A stretch of 22,716 bases of DNA, taken from the IMG/VR virus record IMGVR_UViG_3300010155_000105, positions 1-22,716 of that record; one strand, 5' to 3'. Below the pieces are notes generated by a model. That model saw nothing but the letters and a program-made list of their open reading frames with translations, did not search any database and had not been told where the DNA came from. Made by a program: the position numbers and the translations under genes. Source of the stretch: a virus. Below, in pieces: positions 6,072 through 13,257 of the stretch. Position 1 is the first letter of the stretch. Each line of letters begins with the position of its first letter.

Positions 6072-6119
6072 GCTGGAGAGAGGTAGTTGCCGTAATAAAT
6101 CTAGAGCCCTCTCTCTAGC
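6072..6119 (+). other. Strong hairpin before the recombination-replication genes
   Basis: GCTGGAGAGAGG (6072-6083) pairs over 12 bp with CCTCTCTCTAGC (6108-6119), with one G-U pair and a 24-base loop. It begins 18 bases after the E1-like stop and ends 37 bases before the Sak4-like start. No T-tract follows, so a 5' leader or processing site rather than a terminator is likely. Confidence 0.68.
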
Positions 6120-6156
6120 ACCCTTTCGTCATCGTAAAATAAGAAGGAGAAATGAT

Positions 6157-6843
6157 ATGGCTTTGAAAAAAGTTAAAAGAAAAATTGTTTCTGAAAATCC
6201 TAAAAGTTTGTTATTATATGGAGCTCCTAAAGTAGGTAAAACATCTATTTTAAGTAAATTGGATGGTTGTCTAATTATAGATACCGAACAAGGAGCTAAT
6301 ATGATAGAAGGATATATAGAAACAGTAAATAACAGAGAAGAGTTAATAAAACTTCTAGAAAATGCTCAAAAAGGACATGATTATAAATATGTCGCTATAG
6401 ATACAATAGACAGAATAGCAGATTGGGCTGAAAAAGCAGTTTGTGAAGCCGAAGGTGTTACAAATGTAGCAGATTTAGCATTTGGTAAGGGCTTTGGTAT
6501 GGTAAGAGAAAAAGTGCTAAATACAGTATCTATAGTTAAAGAAATATTTCCTCATGTTATTATTATTGGACATAGGAAATGGGCTAAAGCAATAGTAGAA
6601 ACTAAAGCTATAGTAGAGCCAGAAAGCTTGAATTTAACAGGTAAGTTAAAGAATATGTTAATGGCAGATTGTGATGCTATAGGATATGTGTATAGAGATG
6701 AAGATAAAGGTAAATTAATGGTAACCTTTAAATCAAACGATGCACTAGAAGCAGGTAGTAGAAGTCCTCATTTGGCAGGCAAAGAAATGGAATTTAAATG
6801 GAATCTTATATATAAGGAGAAGAAAAGAAATGGCCATATTTAG
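6157..6843 (+). CDS. Sak4-like RecA-fold ATPase (AAA_24 type)
   Basis: A 228-residue protein with Walker A GAPKVGKT (22-29), an IIDTEQGA segment after it (40-47), Walker B YVAIDTID (78-85), and FPHVIIIGHRK (131-141) as the sensor strand. This is the arrangement of phage Sak4/AAA_24 recombinases, which with a phage ssDNA-binding protein promote strand annealing and recombination-linked replication. Length fits the family. AAGGAG precedes the ATG. It stops at TAG 14 bases inside the next gene, which encodes a likely ssDNA-binding partner. Confidence 0.87.
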   Translation: MALKKVKRKIVSENPKSLLLYGAPKVGKTSILSKLDGCLIIDTEQGANMIEGYIETVNNREELIKLLENAQKGHDYKYVAIDTIDRIADWAEKAVCEAEGVTNVADLAFGKGFGMVREKVLNTVSIVKEIFPHVIIIGHRKWAKAIVETKAIVEPESLNLTGKLKNMLMADCDAIGYVYRDEDKGKLMVTFKSNDALEAGSRSPHLAGKEMEFKWNLIYKEKKRNGHI

Positions 6844-7432
6844 ACCAGAAATGAACAGTGGAAGCAGTAGCTTCTATGGAGTATGTGAAATAGCAATTAA
6901 AGGATTTAAAGATAGAAGTTCTGAATTTGATTGGGCTGATATATTTATTGATGTAATTGTTAATCAAAAAGGTAGTGAATACACTAGGAATATTAAAGTA
7001 GCAGGTTCAGTAGAAAAGGATACAGATGGTAATATTACTGGTGGTAGTGTACTTAAAAGAATGTATGTTTTCTTTGATGCTATTGGATGTAAAGCAGGAT
7101 TAAATATTAAGGGTGAATGGGAAGATGAAAAAGGCGAAAAGATTAAAGATATTGGTAAATATTTAGAAGATAATTTCGTAGATGTTACATTTCCTGATAG
7201 TGGAATAAATTATAATTTCATTGCTTATGTTTATAAAGAAAAGCCAAAGAAAGAAGGCGATAAAGCCTGGACAAGAGTATATCATAAAATATATTCAAAT
7301 AATAAAGCTAATGTTGAAAAATTACTCAAAGATGTTACTTGGTTAAAAGGTAGAGGAGTAATTAAAGAAGCTACTGATATACCTGCTAATAGTGGGAATT
7401 CATTACAAGGAAGTGGATTGTCTAATTTATAA
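6830..7432 (+). CDS. Probable single-stranded DNA-binding protein
   Basis: A 200-residue protein, overlapping the Sak4-like gene by 14 bases and the primase-helicase gene by one (TAATG). It is beta-rich in the first 150 residues (YGVCEIAIKGFKDRSSEFDW, ADIFIDVIVN) and has a flexible, Ser/Asn-rich C-terminus (NSGNSLQGSGLSNL). Position between Sak4 and the primase-helicase is where phages place their SSB. The fold is not provable by eye and the tail lacks the classic acidic SSB end. An alternative is a Sak4-associated protein of unknown function. Confidence 0.55.
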   Translation: MAIFRPEMNSGSSSFYGVCEIAIKGFKDRSSEFDWADIFIDVIVNQKGSEYTRNIKVAGSVEKDTDGNITGGSVLKRMYVFFDAIGCKAGLNIKGEWEDEKGEKIKDIGKYLEDNFVDVTFPDSGINYNFIAYVYKEKPKKEGDKAWTRVYHKIYSNNKANVEKLLKDVTWLKGRGVIKEATDIPANSGNSLQGSGLSNL

Positions 7433-9195
7433 TGTTTGTTGAGATTGCACGAGGGACTCCAGCTAATAGAGGTATGTTGATACCATATAATATGATAAAT
7501 AACTATATGGAGCCGACACAAGCTTTATATCGTTCAGTATATCTCTATGGGCAGGACGCTAAAGATTATGTTGATAAAACAGATTCTCTAAAGAATTTCT
7601 TTGGCATTAGAAGTATAGATAAAATCCCTGTAGATATTGATAAAGGTGATAATTCAAATGAAAAAACTCTTGATATATTAAGGAGTATTATGCTAGAGCT
7701 AGAAGAAGCAGGGATTGGTTGTGGAAGCTTCCAACCTTACTTCTCTGGTTCTGGATATCATTTGATGTTATCAGGAGAATTATTCAATTTCAAAGCAAGT
7801 CCTGATTTACCTTATATAGTCAAACAAACCATGAATAAACTTATGCCTGATATAGATTTAAGTATTTATATGAGAACAGGTATATATAGAGTACAGCATA
7901 CTCCTAATCAGAAAACTGGGCTATTTAAAATTCCATTGACTCGTGAAGAAACATTTTCGTTAAATCCAAGTCAAATATTTGAATTAGCCAAAGAACAAAG
8001 ATTCGATTTTAAATATCATGATTTAGAAGCTAATAGTGAATTAGAAGATAGGGTTATAACAGAAGTACCTGATATTAGAGTATTTAATAAAATATCAGAA
8101 CCAACAACATTAATTCCTTGTGTACAGTCTATGTTAAATAAAGGACCACAGCAAGGGAAAAGACATATAACAGCTATGAGAATTGCAAGTCATTTTAAAA
8201 GACACGGCATTCCAAGTCATTATGCTAAATTATCAATGCTATATTGGAATAATAAAAGTATGAATGAAACATCTGTTAATGAACTAGTAGAAAATGTATA
8301 TAATAGAAATTATAGATATGGATGCCAAGATAAAATAATGCTTGAACATTGTAAAACTCAATGTATTTATTTTAGAAGAAAGGATTATTTTGTTAATGTT
8401 AAAAATGCCTCGGAAATGCAACAAGAGCTAAAAGATAGACTAACTACTGATTTTACAGGAAAGACTATTAATTTAGGGAAAATGTTAGGTGTAGATAAAG
8501 AATCTATTATATATCCAGGTGAATTAGTTACAATATTTGGACCAACAGGTTCTAATAAAACTACATTTGCTCAGAATATAGCATTAGGTGTTGATTTTGT
8601 CAATAATTGCATAGTAAAAGAATGGCAAATACCAACATTATTCTTAAGTTTAGAGTTATCTTCTTGGTATGTGCATAGAAGACATCTTCAAATAGTTTCT
8701 GGAAAATCAAAGGAAGAAGTAAATCACAACTATGATGAGTTATATAAACATCATAAAAATGAATTAGAACATTTAGTTGTGCAGACGATTAGCCCTACAG
8801 TAGAGGGTATTTCAGATAAAGTTAGAGAAATACAACCATCATTGGTAGTCGTAGACTATATAGATTTAGTAGATACTCCACCTCATGTGAGGGGAGAATA
8901 TGAAAAAATAAAATATATAAGTCATGGATTATCTAATTTGGCTGTGAATAATGATTTAATCATTATACAAGTATCGCAAGTATCTAGAGAATATAGTAGA
9001 AACGAAGTCTTAGACCTGTATGCAGGTAAGGGTTCTGGTGCAATAGAAAATGCTTCAAGAAAAGTGATTGGACTTAATGGACAATCTAGTAGTAAGATAA
9101 GAACATTGAAATTATTCAAAAACACCGATGGAGAACTCTTTGATACAACTGTTGAATGGACACCTAACTTTAGAATGAGGAGAAGTTATGAATAA
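7432..9195 (+). CDS. AEP primase - DnaB-type helicase fusion
   Basis: A 587-residue replication protein. The N-terminal half looks like an archaeo-eukaryotic primase: VDIDKGD (67-73) as the metal-binding D-x-D, SGSGYHLM (105-112) as the s-x-H motif, and YRVQHTPNQKTGLFKI (152-167). Cys230, Cys298, Cys307 and Cys311 are spaced like the Fe-S ligands of primase large-subunit-type modules. The C-terminal half is a RecA/DnaB helicase: GPTGSNKT (370-377), LSLELS (405-410), LVVVDYIDLV (471-480) and IIIQVSQVSRE (509-519). The glycine before the Walker A lysine is Asn, an unusual change. Expected roles are primer synthesis and fork unwinding. It follows the SSB candidate with a TAATG overlap. Confidence 0.85.
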   Translation: MFVEIARGTPANRGMLIPYNMINNYMEPTQALYRSVYLYGQDAKDYVDKTDSLKNFFGIRSIDKIPVDIDKGDNSNEKTLDILRSIMLELEEAGIGCGSFQPYFSGSGYHLMLSGELFNFKASPDLPYIVKQTMNKLMPDIDLSIYMRTGIYRVQHTPNQKTGLFKIPLTREETFSLNPSQIFELAKEQRFDFKYHDLEANSELEDRVITEVPDIRVFNKISEPTTLIPCVQSMLNKGPQQGKRHITAMRIASHFKRHGIPSHYAKLSMLYWNNKSMNETSVNELVENVYNRNYRYGCQDKIMLEHCKTQCIYFRRKDYFVNVKNASEMQQELKDRLTTDFTGKTINLGKMLGVDKESIIYPGELVTIFGPTGSNKTTFAQNIALGVDFVNNCIVKEWQIPTLFLSLELSSWYVHRRHLQIVSGKSKEEVNHNYDELYKHHKNELEHLVVQTISPTVEGISDKVREIQPSLVVVDYIDLVDTPPHVRGEYEKIKYISHGLSNLAVNNDLIIIQVSQVSREYSRNEVLDLYAGKGSGAIENASRKVIGLNGQSSSKIRTLKLFKNTDGELFDTTVEWTPNFRMRRSYE

Positions 9196-9388
9196 AATTA
9201 TAAAAATAATCGTTATTGATGATGCCTATTTATTATACCTATTTAATCATATTTTAATAGGAATGATAAATAAAAGAGATGAAGGAATAGCAAAAGGAAT
9301 AGTTATAGGAATATGGAGATTCCAATTTCAAATAACTCTTGGATATTCTGATAAATTACATAGAATAAGTGAAGTTGGGCAAGCTTAA
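9188..9388 (+). CDS. Small protein of unknown function
   Basis: 66 residues, starting 8 bases before the primase-helicase stop and ending in a TAATG overlap with the HNH gene. AGGAGAAGTT precedes the start. The N-terminal half is hydrophobic (IIKIIVIDDAYLLYLFNHIL) and the rest has alternating charged and aromatic residues. No family recognised. The two-sided overlap supports expression as part of the replication operon. Confidence 0.6.
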   Translation: MNKIIKIIVIDDAYLLYLFNHILIGMINKRDEGIAKGIVIGIWRFQFQITLGYSDKLHRISEVGQA

Positions 9389-9876
9389 TGAAAAATAAGA
9401 TAAAAAATAGTTCTAGGGGACGAAAGTCCCCTAGTAATATAACTCGCTGGGAAAAGATATTTAAAAGAAAATTGAAGAGATTTCATAAACATTTTGCTAA
9501 AAAGACTTTTCATAGATTAATGAAAAAATCTTCAACATTAAGGTCAACATTAAAAAGAAGGAGTAGAGAATATGAAGTGGAATTTGACATATCATTGGAA
9601 GAAGTTCGTGAATTATTATATAGATTTTATGGACATACCTGTAATTATTGCGATGCGCGTTTGTTGGTTAACAATATGGTATGCGACCATATCCTTCCTT
9701 TGTCTATGGGGGGTAGTTCAGTTCCTAAGAATCTTCAAATGATATGTATGAGATGTAATACAAGAAAAGGACCTTTAACTAATAAGAATTTTAAAAGAAT
9801 ACTTAAATGGCTTTCGCATCAAGATGAAGAATTAAGAAAATATGTTTTAAAGAAAATGGCTAGTAAAGATTTCTAA
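9388..9876 (+). CDS. HNH endonuclease with two Cys pairs
   Basis: A 162-residue basic protein. The first 65 residues are Lys/Arg-rich. The HNH core follows: CNYC (85-88), CDHILPLSMGG (99-109) with Asp100-His101, KNLQMICMRCNTRKG (114-128) with Cys120, Cys123 and Asn115. This is the McrA-like zinc HNH layout. It lies at the end of the replication operon, where such genes often sit as mobile elements or packaging/recombination nucleases. A perfect 9-bp hairpin with a GAAA loop (9413-9434) lies inside codons ~9-16. TAATG overlaps occur at both ends. Confidence 0.88.
   Translation: MKNKIKNSSRGRKSPSNITRWEKIFKRKLKRFHKHFAKKTFHRLMKKSSTLRSTLKRRSREYEVEFDISLEEVRELLYRFYGHTCNYCDARLLVNNMVCDHILPLSMGGSSVPKNLQMICMRCNTRKGPLTNKNFKRILKWLSHQDEELRKYVLKKMASKDF
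9413..9434 (+). promoter_or_regulatory. GAAA-capped hairpin inside the HNH gene start
   Basis: CTAGGGGAC and GTCCCCTAG form a perfect 9-bp, G-C-rich stem closed by a GAAA tetraloop, in a region that is otherwise strongly AT-rich. It begins 25 bases after the HNH start codon. It would be very stable in the transcript and may slow translation or transcription of the nuclease, or mark an RNase cleavage site. Confidence 0.6.
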
Positions 9877-9992
9877 TGAGAAGTGCAAGTGAATCAAAAT
9901 TTAGAAAAGGATTAAGTAATAAGTTAACAATTTTGATTATTTTGTGGATATTTGACAAATTAATTATGCTGTTAATGTTATGGTTTTTATAA
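9876..9992 (+). CDS. 38-residue single-span membrane peptide
   Basis: It starts at the TAATG overlap with the HNH stop and ends at TAA. After a basic N-terminus (MRSASESKFRKGLSNK), residues 17-38 are almost wholly hydrophobic (LTILIILWIFDKLIMLLMLW), fitting one membrane span. No family recognised. The translational coupling and fitting end just before the folded element at 9997 support it, but its small size keeps confidence moderate. Confidence 0.5.
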   Translation: MRSASESKFRKGLSNKLTILIILWIFDKLIMLLMLWFL

Positions 9993-9996
9993 TAAT

Positions 9997-10072
9997 TAGG
10001 GCAGAGACAATATAGCAAAATTGGGGAACTAATATTAGGATTTCAATATGTTAATCTCTAGTCTTTGCCCTA
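9997..10072 (+). other. Folded leader element with 12-bp closing stem
   Basis: TAGGGCAGAGAC (9997-10008) pairs with GTCTTTGCCCTA (10061-10072), with a single G-U pair. The interior has AATATAG after the 5' stem and CAATATGTTA before the 3' stem, similar to the shoulders at 850-946 and 1903-1960. It ends 21 bases before the start codon at 10094. Confidence 0.62.
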
Positions 10073-10093
10073 GTCGGAATTAAAGGAGGTTGT

Positions 10094-10240
10094 ATGAATA
10101 AAAGAACATGGGGCAAAGGGATTACTAAATATTGTCCTAAAAAGAAGGTTTGTTGGTCAATGTCAAAATCAAACCAATTGGTTATATATAAAGAATTTCC
10201 AAGTTATGGTCTGGAAAGAAAGGAAATACCTAATGAATAA
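10094..10240 (+). CDS. 48-residue basic protein, unknown function
   Basis: It has the best ribosome binding site in the window (AAAGGAGGT, six bases before ATG, 10082-10090). The product starts MNKRTWGKGITKYCPKKK and is basic with two cysteines (14, 20). It is the first gene after the folded element and overlaps the next gene start. No family recognised. Confidence 0.6.
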   Translation: MNKRTWGKGITKYCPKKKVCWSMSKSNQLVIYKEFPSYGLERKEIPNE

Positions 10241-10613
10241 TGAAAATAATAGTCTTATAAAATGTGGAAATATAGTAAAAAGTAAAAACGGAGATAATTT
10301 AATAGGAAGTTTTAGAGGGAAACCTCTTTGGATTATATTTGAAAATGATTTTTATGAAGAAGATATGAATCAAGAATTTCCAAATGAGCATTATAAAAGT
10401 AAAGCTATGGTTCCAAGATATAGAATTCATAAAAATCGAAGACCTGCTGGTTATATGTTTGTAAGAAAAAATGTTAAAAACGAAAAATATTTAACTTGTA
10501 TATTGAAAAATAACTATAAAAAATATTTTATTTTTGATTTAAATAGGGATTTTTCAATAAAAGAAAATAGTTATATACATTTTGACGTAAGAGGAGATTT
10601 TAGCAATGATTAA
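10233..10613 (+). CDS. Phage protein of unknown function
   Basis: 126 residues from the ATG at 10233, which has AAAGGAAAT eight bases upstream and overlaps the end of the 48-residue gene. The frame also has an ATG at 10206 without a good ribosome binding site, so the shorter form is preferred. Contents are mixed beta (SFRGKPLWIIFENDFYEED) with a basic middle (YRIHKNRRPAGYMFVRKNVK). No family recognised. It overlaps the nuclease gene by eight bases. Confidence 0.65.
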   Translation: MNNENNSLIKCGNIVKSKNGDNLIGSFRGKPLWIIFENDFYEEDMNQEFPNEHYKSKAMVPRYRIHKNRRPAGYMFVRKNVKNEKYLTCILKNNYKKYFIFDLNRDFSIKENSYIHFDVRGDFSND

Positions 10614-11043
10614 TACAGGAGCATTTATGTCTGAAGAGAAATTAAGAGAATATCAAGGTAAAAATTTAAAAGAATTAAAGAAATTTGACATTGATTTGGA
10701 TTTTGGAACACAATACGAACAATCTTTGGCAAATATACTTAAACTAGGTAAAATAGAAGTTAAAACTGAGAGAGATAAATGGAATAAAACCCGTAATATT
10801 GCCATAGAACTTACATGTTCTGGTAAATTTAGTGGACTTAATGCAACTGAAGCTGATTATTGGGCTCATATTTTAACTTTGAAGGGTGATATAAAAGGTA
10901 TTATATTATTACCAGTGGCAAAACTAAAAGAAATAGTAAAATTTAGTGTTATGGATGGCAATGGTAAAGTTGTCATGGGAGGAGATAATAATGCTAGTGA
11001 AATAGCATTGATTCCACTAGAAGATTTGGCAAATGGTTTTTAA
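10606..11043 (+). CDS. PD-(D/E)XK-type nuclease-like protein
   Basis: Up to 145 residues. DLDFGTQYE (30-38) followed by GKIEVKTERDKW (48-59) gives the D...E...E-V-K signature of PD-(D/E)XK nucleases, with Glu51 and Lys53 as core residues. The later pattern RNIAIELTCSGKFSGLNATE then ADYWAHIL is one I recall from a recurrent phage nuclease-like family ('TGN.aiE....gk.SGl.tT.ADyw'). Substrate unknown; phage relatives are thought to act in recombination or DNA processing. Two starts are possible: 10606 (GGAG nine bases away) or 10627 (AGGAG five bases away). The gene overlaps the next by 11 bases. Confidence 0.75.
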   Translation: MINTGAFMSEEKLREYQGKNLKELKKFDIDLDFGTQYEQSLANILKLGKIEVKTERDKWNKTRNIAIELTCSGKFSGLNATEADYWAHILTLKGDIKGIILLPVAKLKEIVKFSVMDGNGKVVMGGDNNASEIALIPLEDLANGF

Positions 11044-11236
11044 GAGAAATAAAGAGTATTATGCTGAATTAAAAGAGGAATCACAAGATATGTGGATAGC
11101 TCAGCATCCCTTATTTATTAGTGGCAATCAAGGGCTATTCCCATTCTTTTCTACAGATAATAGACATGGTTTATTTTCAAAAAATCACAAAGGTTTAATC
11201 CTAAGAAATATTAAAGAGGAAAAATGGGATATTTAA
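11033..11236 (+). CDS. Small protein of unknown function
   Basis: 67 residues, starting inside the nuclease gene and overlapping the next gene by 13 bases. Aromatic-rich (MWIAQHPLFISGNQGLFPFF). No family recognised. The overlaps on both sides are the main support. Confidence 0.5.
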   Translation: MVFKRNKEYYAELKEESQDMWIAQHPLFISGNQGLFPFFSTDNRHGLFSKNHKGLILRNIKEEKWDI

Positions 11237-11517
11237 ATAAGAAGGATTATGGAAAAATAAGAAAATTAATAGAAACATTTCTAGATAATCCTATGTTAAT
11301 CGATAATTTATTTAAAACAATAGTATTGTTTTTAGAAACTAAAAATGAAATTCCTACAGAAAAAGAAAAAATTAAAATTAATATTAGACCTAATAGTTTA
11401 GCTACTAAAAGAGTAGAAAAAGAAATTGAAAGAGCTGATGAATCTTTAAAAAGATTCTCAAATAAATTATTAAAGGAAAATGCTAAAAAGAGGCAACACA
11501 GTAGAATTGCTCAATGA
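11224..11517 (+). CDS. Helical basic protein, unknown function
   Basis: 97 residues, mostly helical by composition, with a basic C-terminal half (RVEKEIERADESLKRFSNKL). AAGAGGAAAA precedes the ATG. Stop is TGA and it overlaps the zinc-finger gene that follows by 38 bases. No family recognised. Confidence 0.6.
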   Translation: MGYLNKKDYGKIRKLIETFLDNPMLIDNLFKTIVLFLETKNEIPTEKEKIKINIRPNSLATKRVEKEIERADESLKRFSNKLLKENAKKRQHSRIAQ

Positions 11518-11716
11518 GCGTGAATTTTCAACCTGCAAGATTTGTGGAAAAACAAAGTATCAAACTATTTATAAATTTCAATACGCTCAATATATACCAG
11601 ATTATATACCAGAAATTTTAATTCCTGTATGTAGAAAATGTGTATATAAAGAAGTTTATGGAAACAAAGGTTATATTAAAAAAATGAAGGAGAGAACGTT
11701 AGATGGCAAACAATAA
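11480..11716 (+). CDS. Small two-CxxC zinc-finger protein
   Basis: 78 residues with CKIC (19-22) and CRKC (51-54), a four-cysteine zinc-binding arrangement typical of small phage zinc ribbons or treble clefs, followed by a basic tail (KEVYGNKGYIKKMKERT). The annotated ATG is close to its AAAGGA site; a later non-ATG start is possible because the first 17 residues overlap the preceding gene. DNA or protein binding is inferred from the finger only. Confidence 0.62.
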   Translation: MLKRGNTVELLNEREFSTCKICGKTKYQTIYKFQYAQYIPDYIPEILIPVCRKCVYKEVYGNKGYIKKMKERTLDGKQ

Positions 11717-12008
11717 GCCTAGTGTTAAAAAAAAGCCTACAATTAAAGAGATGGCTTCAGTTGTTATTACTATAAATGACAAATTACATGAAATGATATC
11801 AACTGTAAATCAACTTGATAGGGTGTTAGGTATGTATATTACAATGAAGGGTGATAATGACGAATTAAATAAGTTTATAAATAAAGAAATGAAAAAAGCG
11901 AAGGAACGTTATGACGCAGAGCAAAATGAAAAAGCTAATTCAGAAGATATTTCTGGAGATACAGACGGTGAGGGGAGCGGGACAGAAGGAGTACGCAAGA
12001 AAAAGTAA
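11703..12008 (+). CDS. Small coiled-coil phage protein
   Basis: 101 residues. It starts KKKPTIKEMASVVITINDKL and continues with helix (STVNQLDRVLGMYITMKGD) and a charged tail (EDISGDTDGEGSGTEG). The 'kPTikEMa.vv..i..kL....vd.vl..Y..mkgd' layout is one I recall from small conserved phage proteins of unknown role. AAGGAG lies 10 bases before ATG. It overlaps the following gene. Confidence 0.65.
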   Translation: MANNKPSVKKKPTIKEMASVVITINDKLHEMISTVNQLDRVLGMYITMKGDNDELNKFINKEMKKAKERYDAEQNEKANSEDISGDTDGEGSGTEGVRKKK

Positions 12009-12213
12009 TAATGCTTTTGCTAACTTTGAAAGAGTTGGTAAAAACTTAGAGTTATCGCGTGAAGATGTTTTGCTTGTTTATTTATTAAAGCATATAGATG
12101 GTATATGTTCATTTGTCAAAGGCCATAAATCGCAAAGAGAAGACATTAGAGGAAGAATTACTGACGCTATTGTGTATCTTTGTCTTTTGTGGGGGATGGT
12201 AGAAGATGATTAA
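11968..12213 (+). CDS. DUF1599-like (nucleotide modification associated) protein
   Basis: 81 residues from a GTG at 11968 with GGAG ten bases upstream; an ATG at 11911 in the same frame would add 19 non-conserved residues that overlap the preceding gene, so the GTG is preferred. The pattern GQKEYARKSNNAFANFERVG, then LKHIDGICSFVKG and IRGRITDAIVYLCLLW fits the compact helical family 'G..YA...d.f.NF......KH......g......i..Ri.D..nYl.Ll', which I know as DUF1599, linked to nucleotide modification. Biochemical role is not established here. Confidence 0.68.
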   Translation: MRGAGQKEYARKSNNAFANFERVGKNLELSREDVLLVYLLKHIDGICSFVKGHKSQREDIRGRITDAIVYLCLLWGMVEDD

Positions 12214-12388
12214 ATGCCCTGTATGTAAGGAATTAATAGGACCTAATGCTCCTGTTTATAAAGTATCAAGAGGTTTTGTAGATGTTGAAGGAGTATTTTA
12301 TGAAGATATAGGAGTTATATTTCACCAAGAATGTGCCGATTCAATAGAACCTTATTCTACATTAGAAGAAGATTTACAAAATAGTTAA
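12206..12388 (+). CDS. Small C-C-H-C zinc-binding protein
   Basis: 60 residues with CPVC (4-7) and FHQEC (39-43), giving a Cys-Cys-His-Cys set typical of a short zinc knuckle or treble clef. It starts 8 bases before the preceding stop. It is the last plus-strand gene and its stop overlaps the stop of the convergent minus-strand gene by four bases (12385-12388), so no separate terminator fits between the two gene blocks. Confidence 0.65.
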   Translation: MIKCPVCKELIGPNAPVYKVSRGFVDVEGVFYEDIGVIFHQECADSIEPYSTLEEDLQNS

Positions 12389-13257
12389 CCTATAAACTTC
12401 ATCAAATTAAATAATCCTCCCGAAGTTGGATATCCATATTTTTCAGTTTGATTTAATATAACCCTAATTAAATCATCATGATATTTTCGAACTTCCAGTA
12501 AATTTTGTGGATGAATTGGACCACTTCCAACATCACCTAATAATCTAGCAACAAAATCACCTTGAGGATAACCTGTTTCTGGAGTTCTACCAGGCTTAGG
12601 ACTTAGCCTTGAATGAAATACTCCTTGACCTCTAGCCATATCTCTATAACGAATATCTCCACCTAAAGCTTTATCTATAGCATGAGTAACTTTATCAGGT
12701 CTTGTTCTTCGAGATAAATTAAATATTCTCATTCCTGCAGGAGTATCATATACTCTAAATTTACTTCCTTTATCAGCTTTTACATAGTCTAATAAATTAT
12801 TTAAAGCCTCTTTTCTTGCCTTTTGTTTAGGTCCTTTAAATACAACTTGTGATATATGATGAGAAAAAGGGTCTTCCCAATCTATATCTACCATAGGAGT
12901 TTTTTTCATACCTGTAAAATAAATTGGATTAGCTTTCTCCGTTTTTTTATTATACATAATCCCTTTTCTTACAGTAATATTTTTTGTGGGGTATTTAATT
13001 TGTTCCATTTCTTTTCTTCGAACAGTATCCCAAAAAACCTTTGCATGGGTTTCTTTTGAAGTTAAAGGTAATTGGTCTCTAAATATACCTATACGAGGAT
13101 TTGCTCTAGTAATTTTAGAAGCAGTTATTATAGCTTTATTTCTAGTTCTAGTTCCAGAAATTTCATGAGCTAATTGCTGGCCTAATTTTCTAGTTTCAGG
13201 ATTTTTTAATGCATTAGCAGCAAGCCTTGTAAGTTGTTTTATTAACCAAAGTGGCAT
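12385..13257 (-). CDS. 290-residue late-block protein, unrecognised family
   Basis: Starts at the TAATG overlap with the extended giant gene and has AGGAG ten bases upstream. The N-terminus (WLIKQLTRLAANALKN) resembles the amphipathic starts of virion proteins. VDIDWEDPF (123-131), FRVYDTPAGMRIF (167-179), LGGDIRYRDM (198-207) and FHSRLSPKPGR (214-224) stand out as fixed points. I have seen 'vy.T..G.R.f' plus 'LG.Dp.Y......F..RlsPK' in uncharacterised proteins. The D-x-D followed by these motifs vaguely recalls primase-polymerase folds, but I would not assign that. It is probably co-transcribed with the giant protein. Confidence 0.75.
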   Translation of the reverse strand: MPLWLIKQLTRLAANALKNPETRKLGQQLAHEISGTRTRNKAIITASKITRANPRIGIFRDQLPLTSKETHAKVFWDTVRRKEMEQIKYPTKNITVRKGIMYNKKTEKANPIYFTGMKKTPMVDIDWEDPFSHHISQVVFKGPKQKARKEALNNLLDYVKADKGSKFRVYDTPAGMRIFNLSRRTRPDKVTHAIDKALGGDIRYRDMARGQGVFHSRLSPKPGRTPETGYPQGDFVARLLGDVGSGPIHPQNLLEVRKYHDDLIRVILNQTEKYGYPTSGGLFNLMKFIG

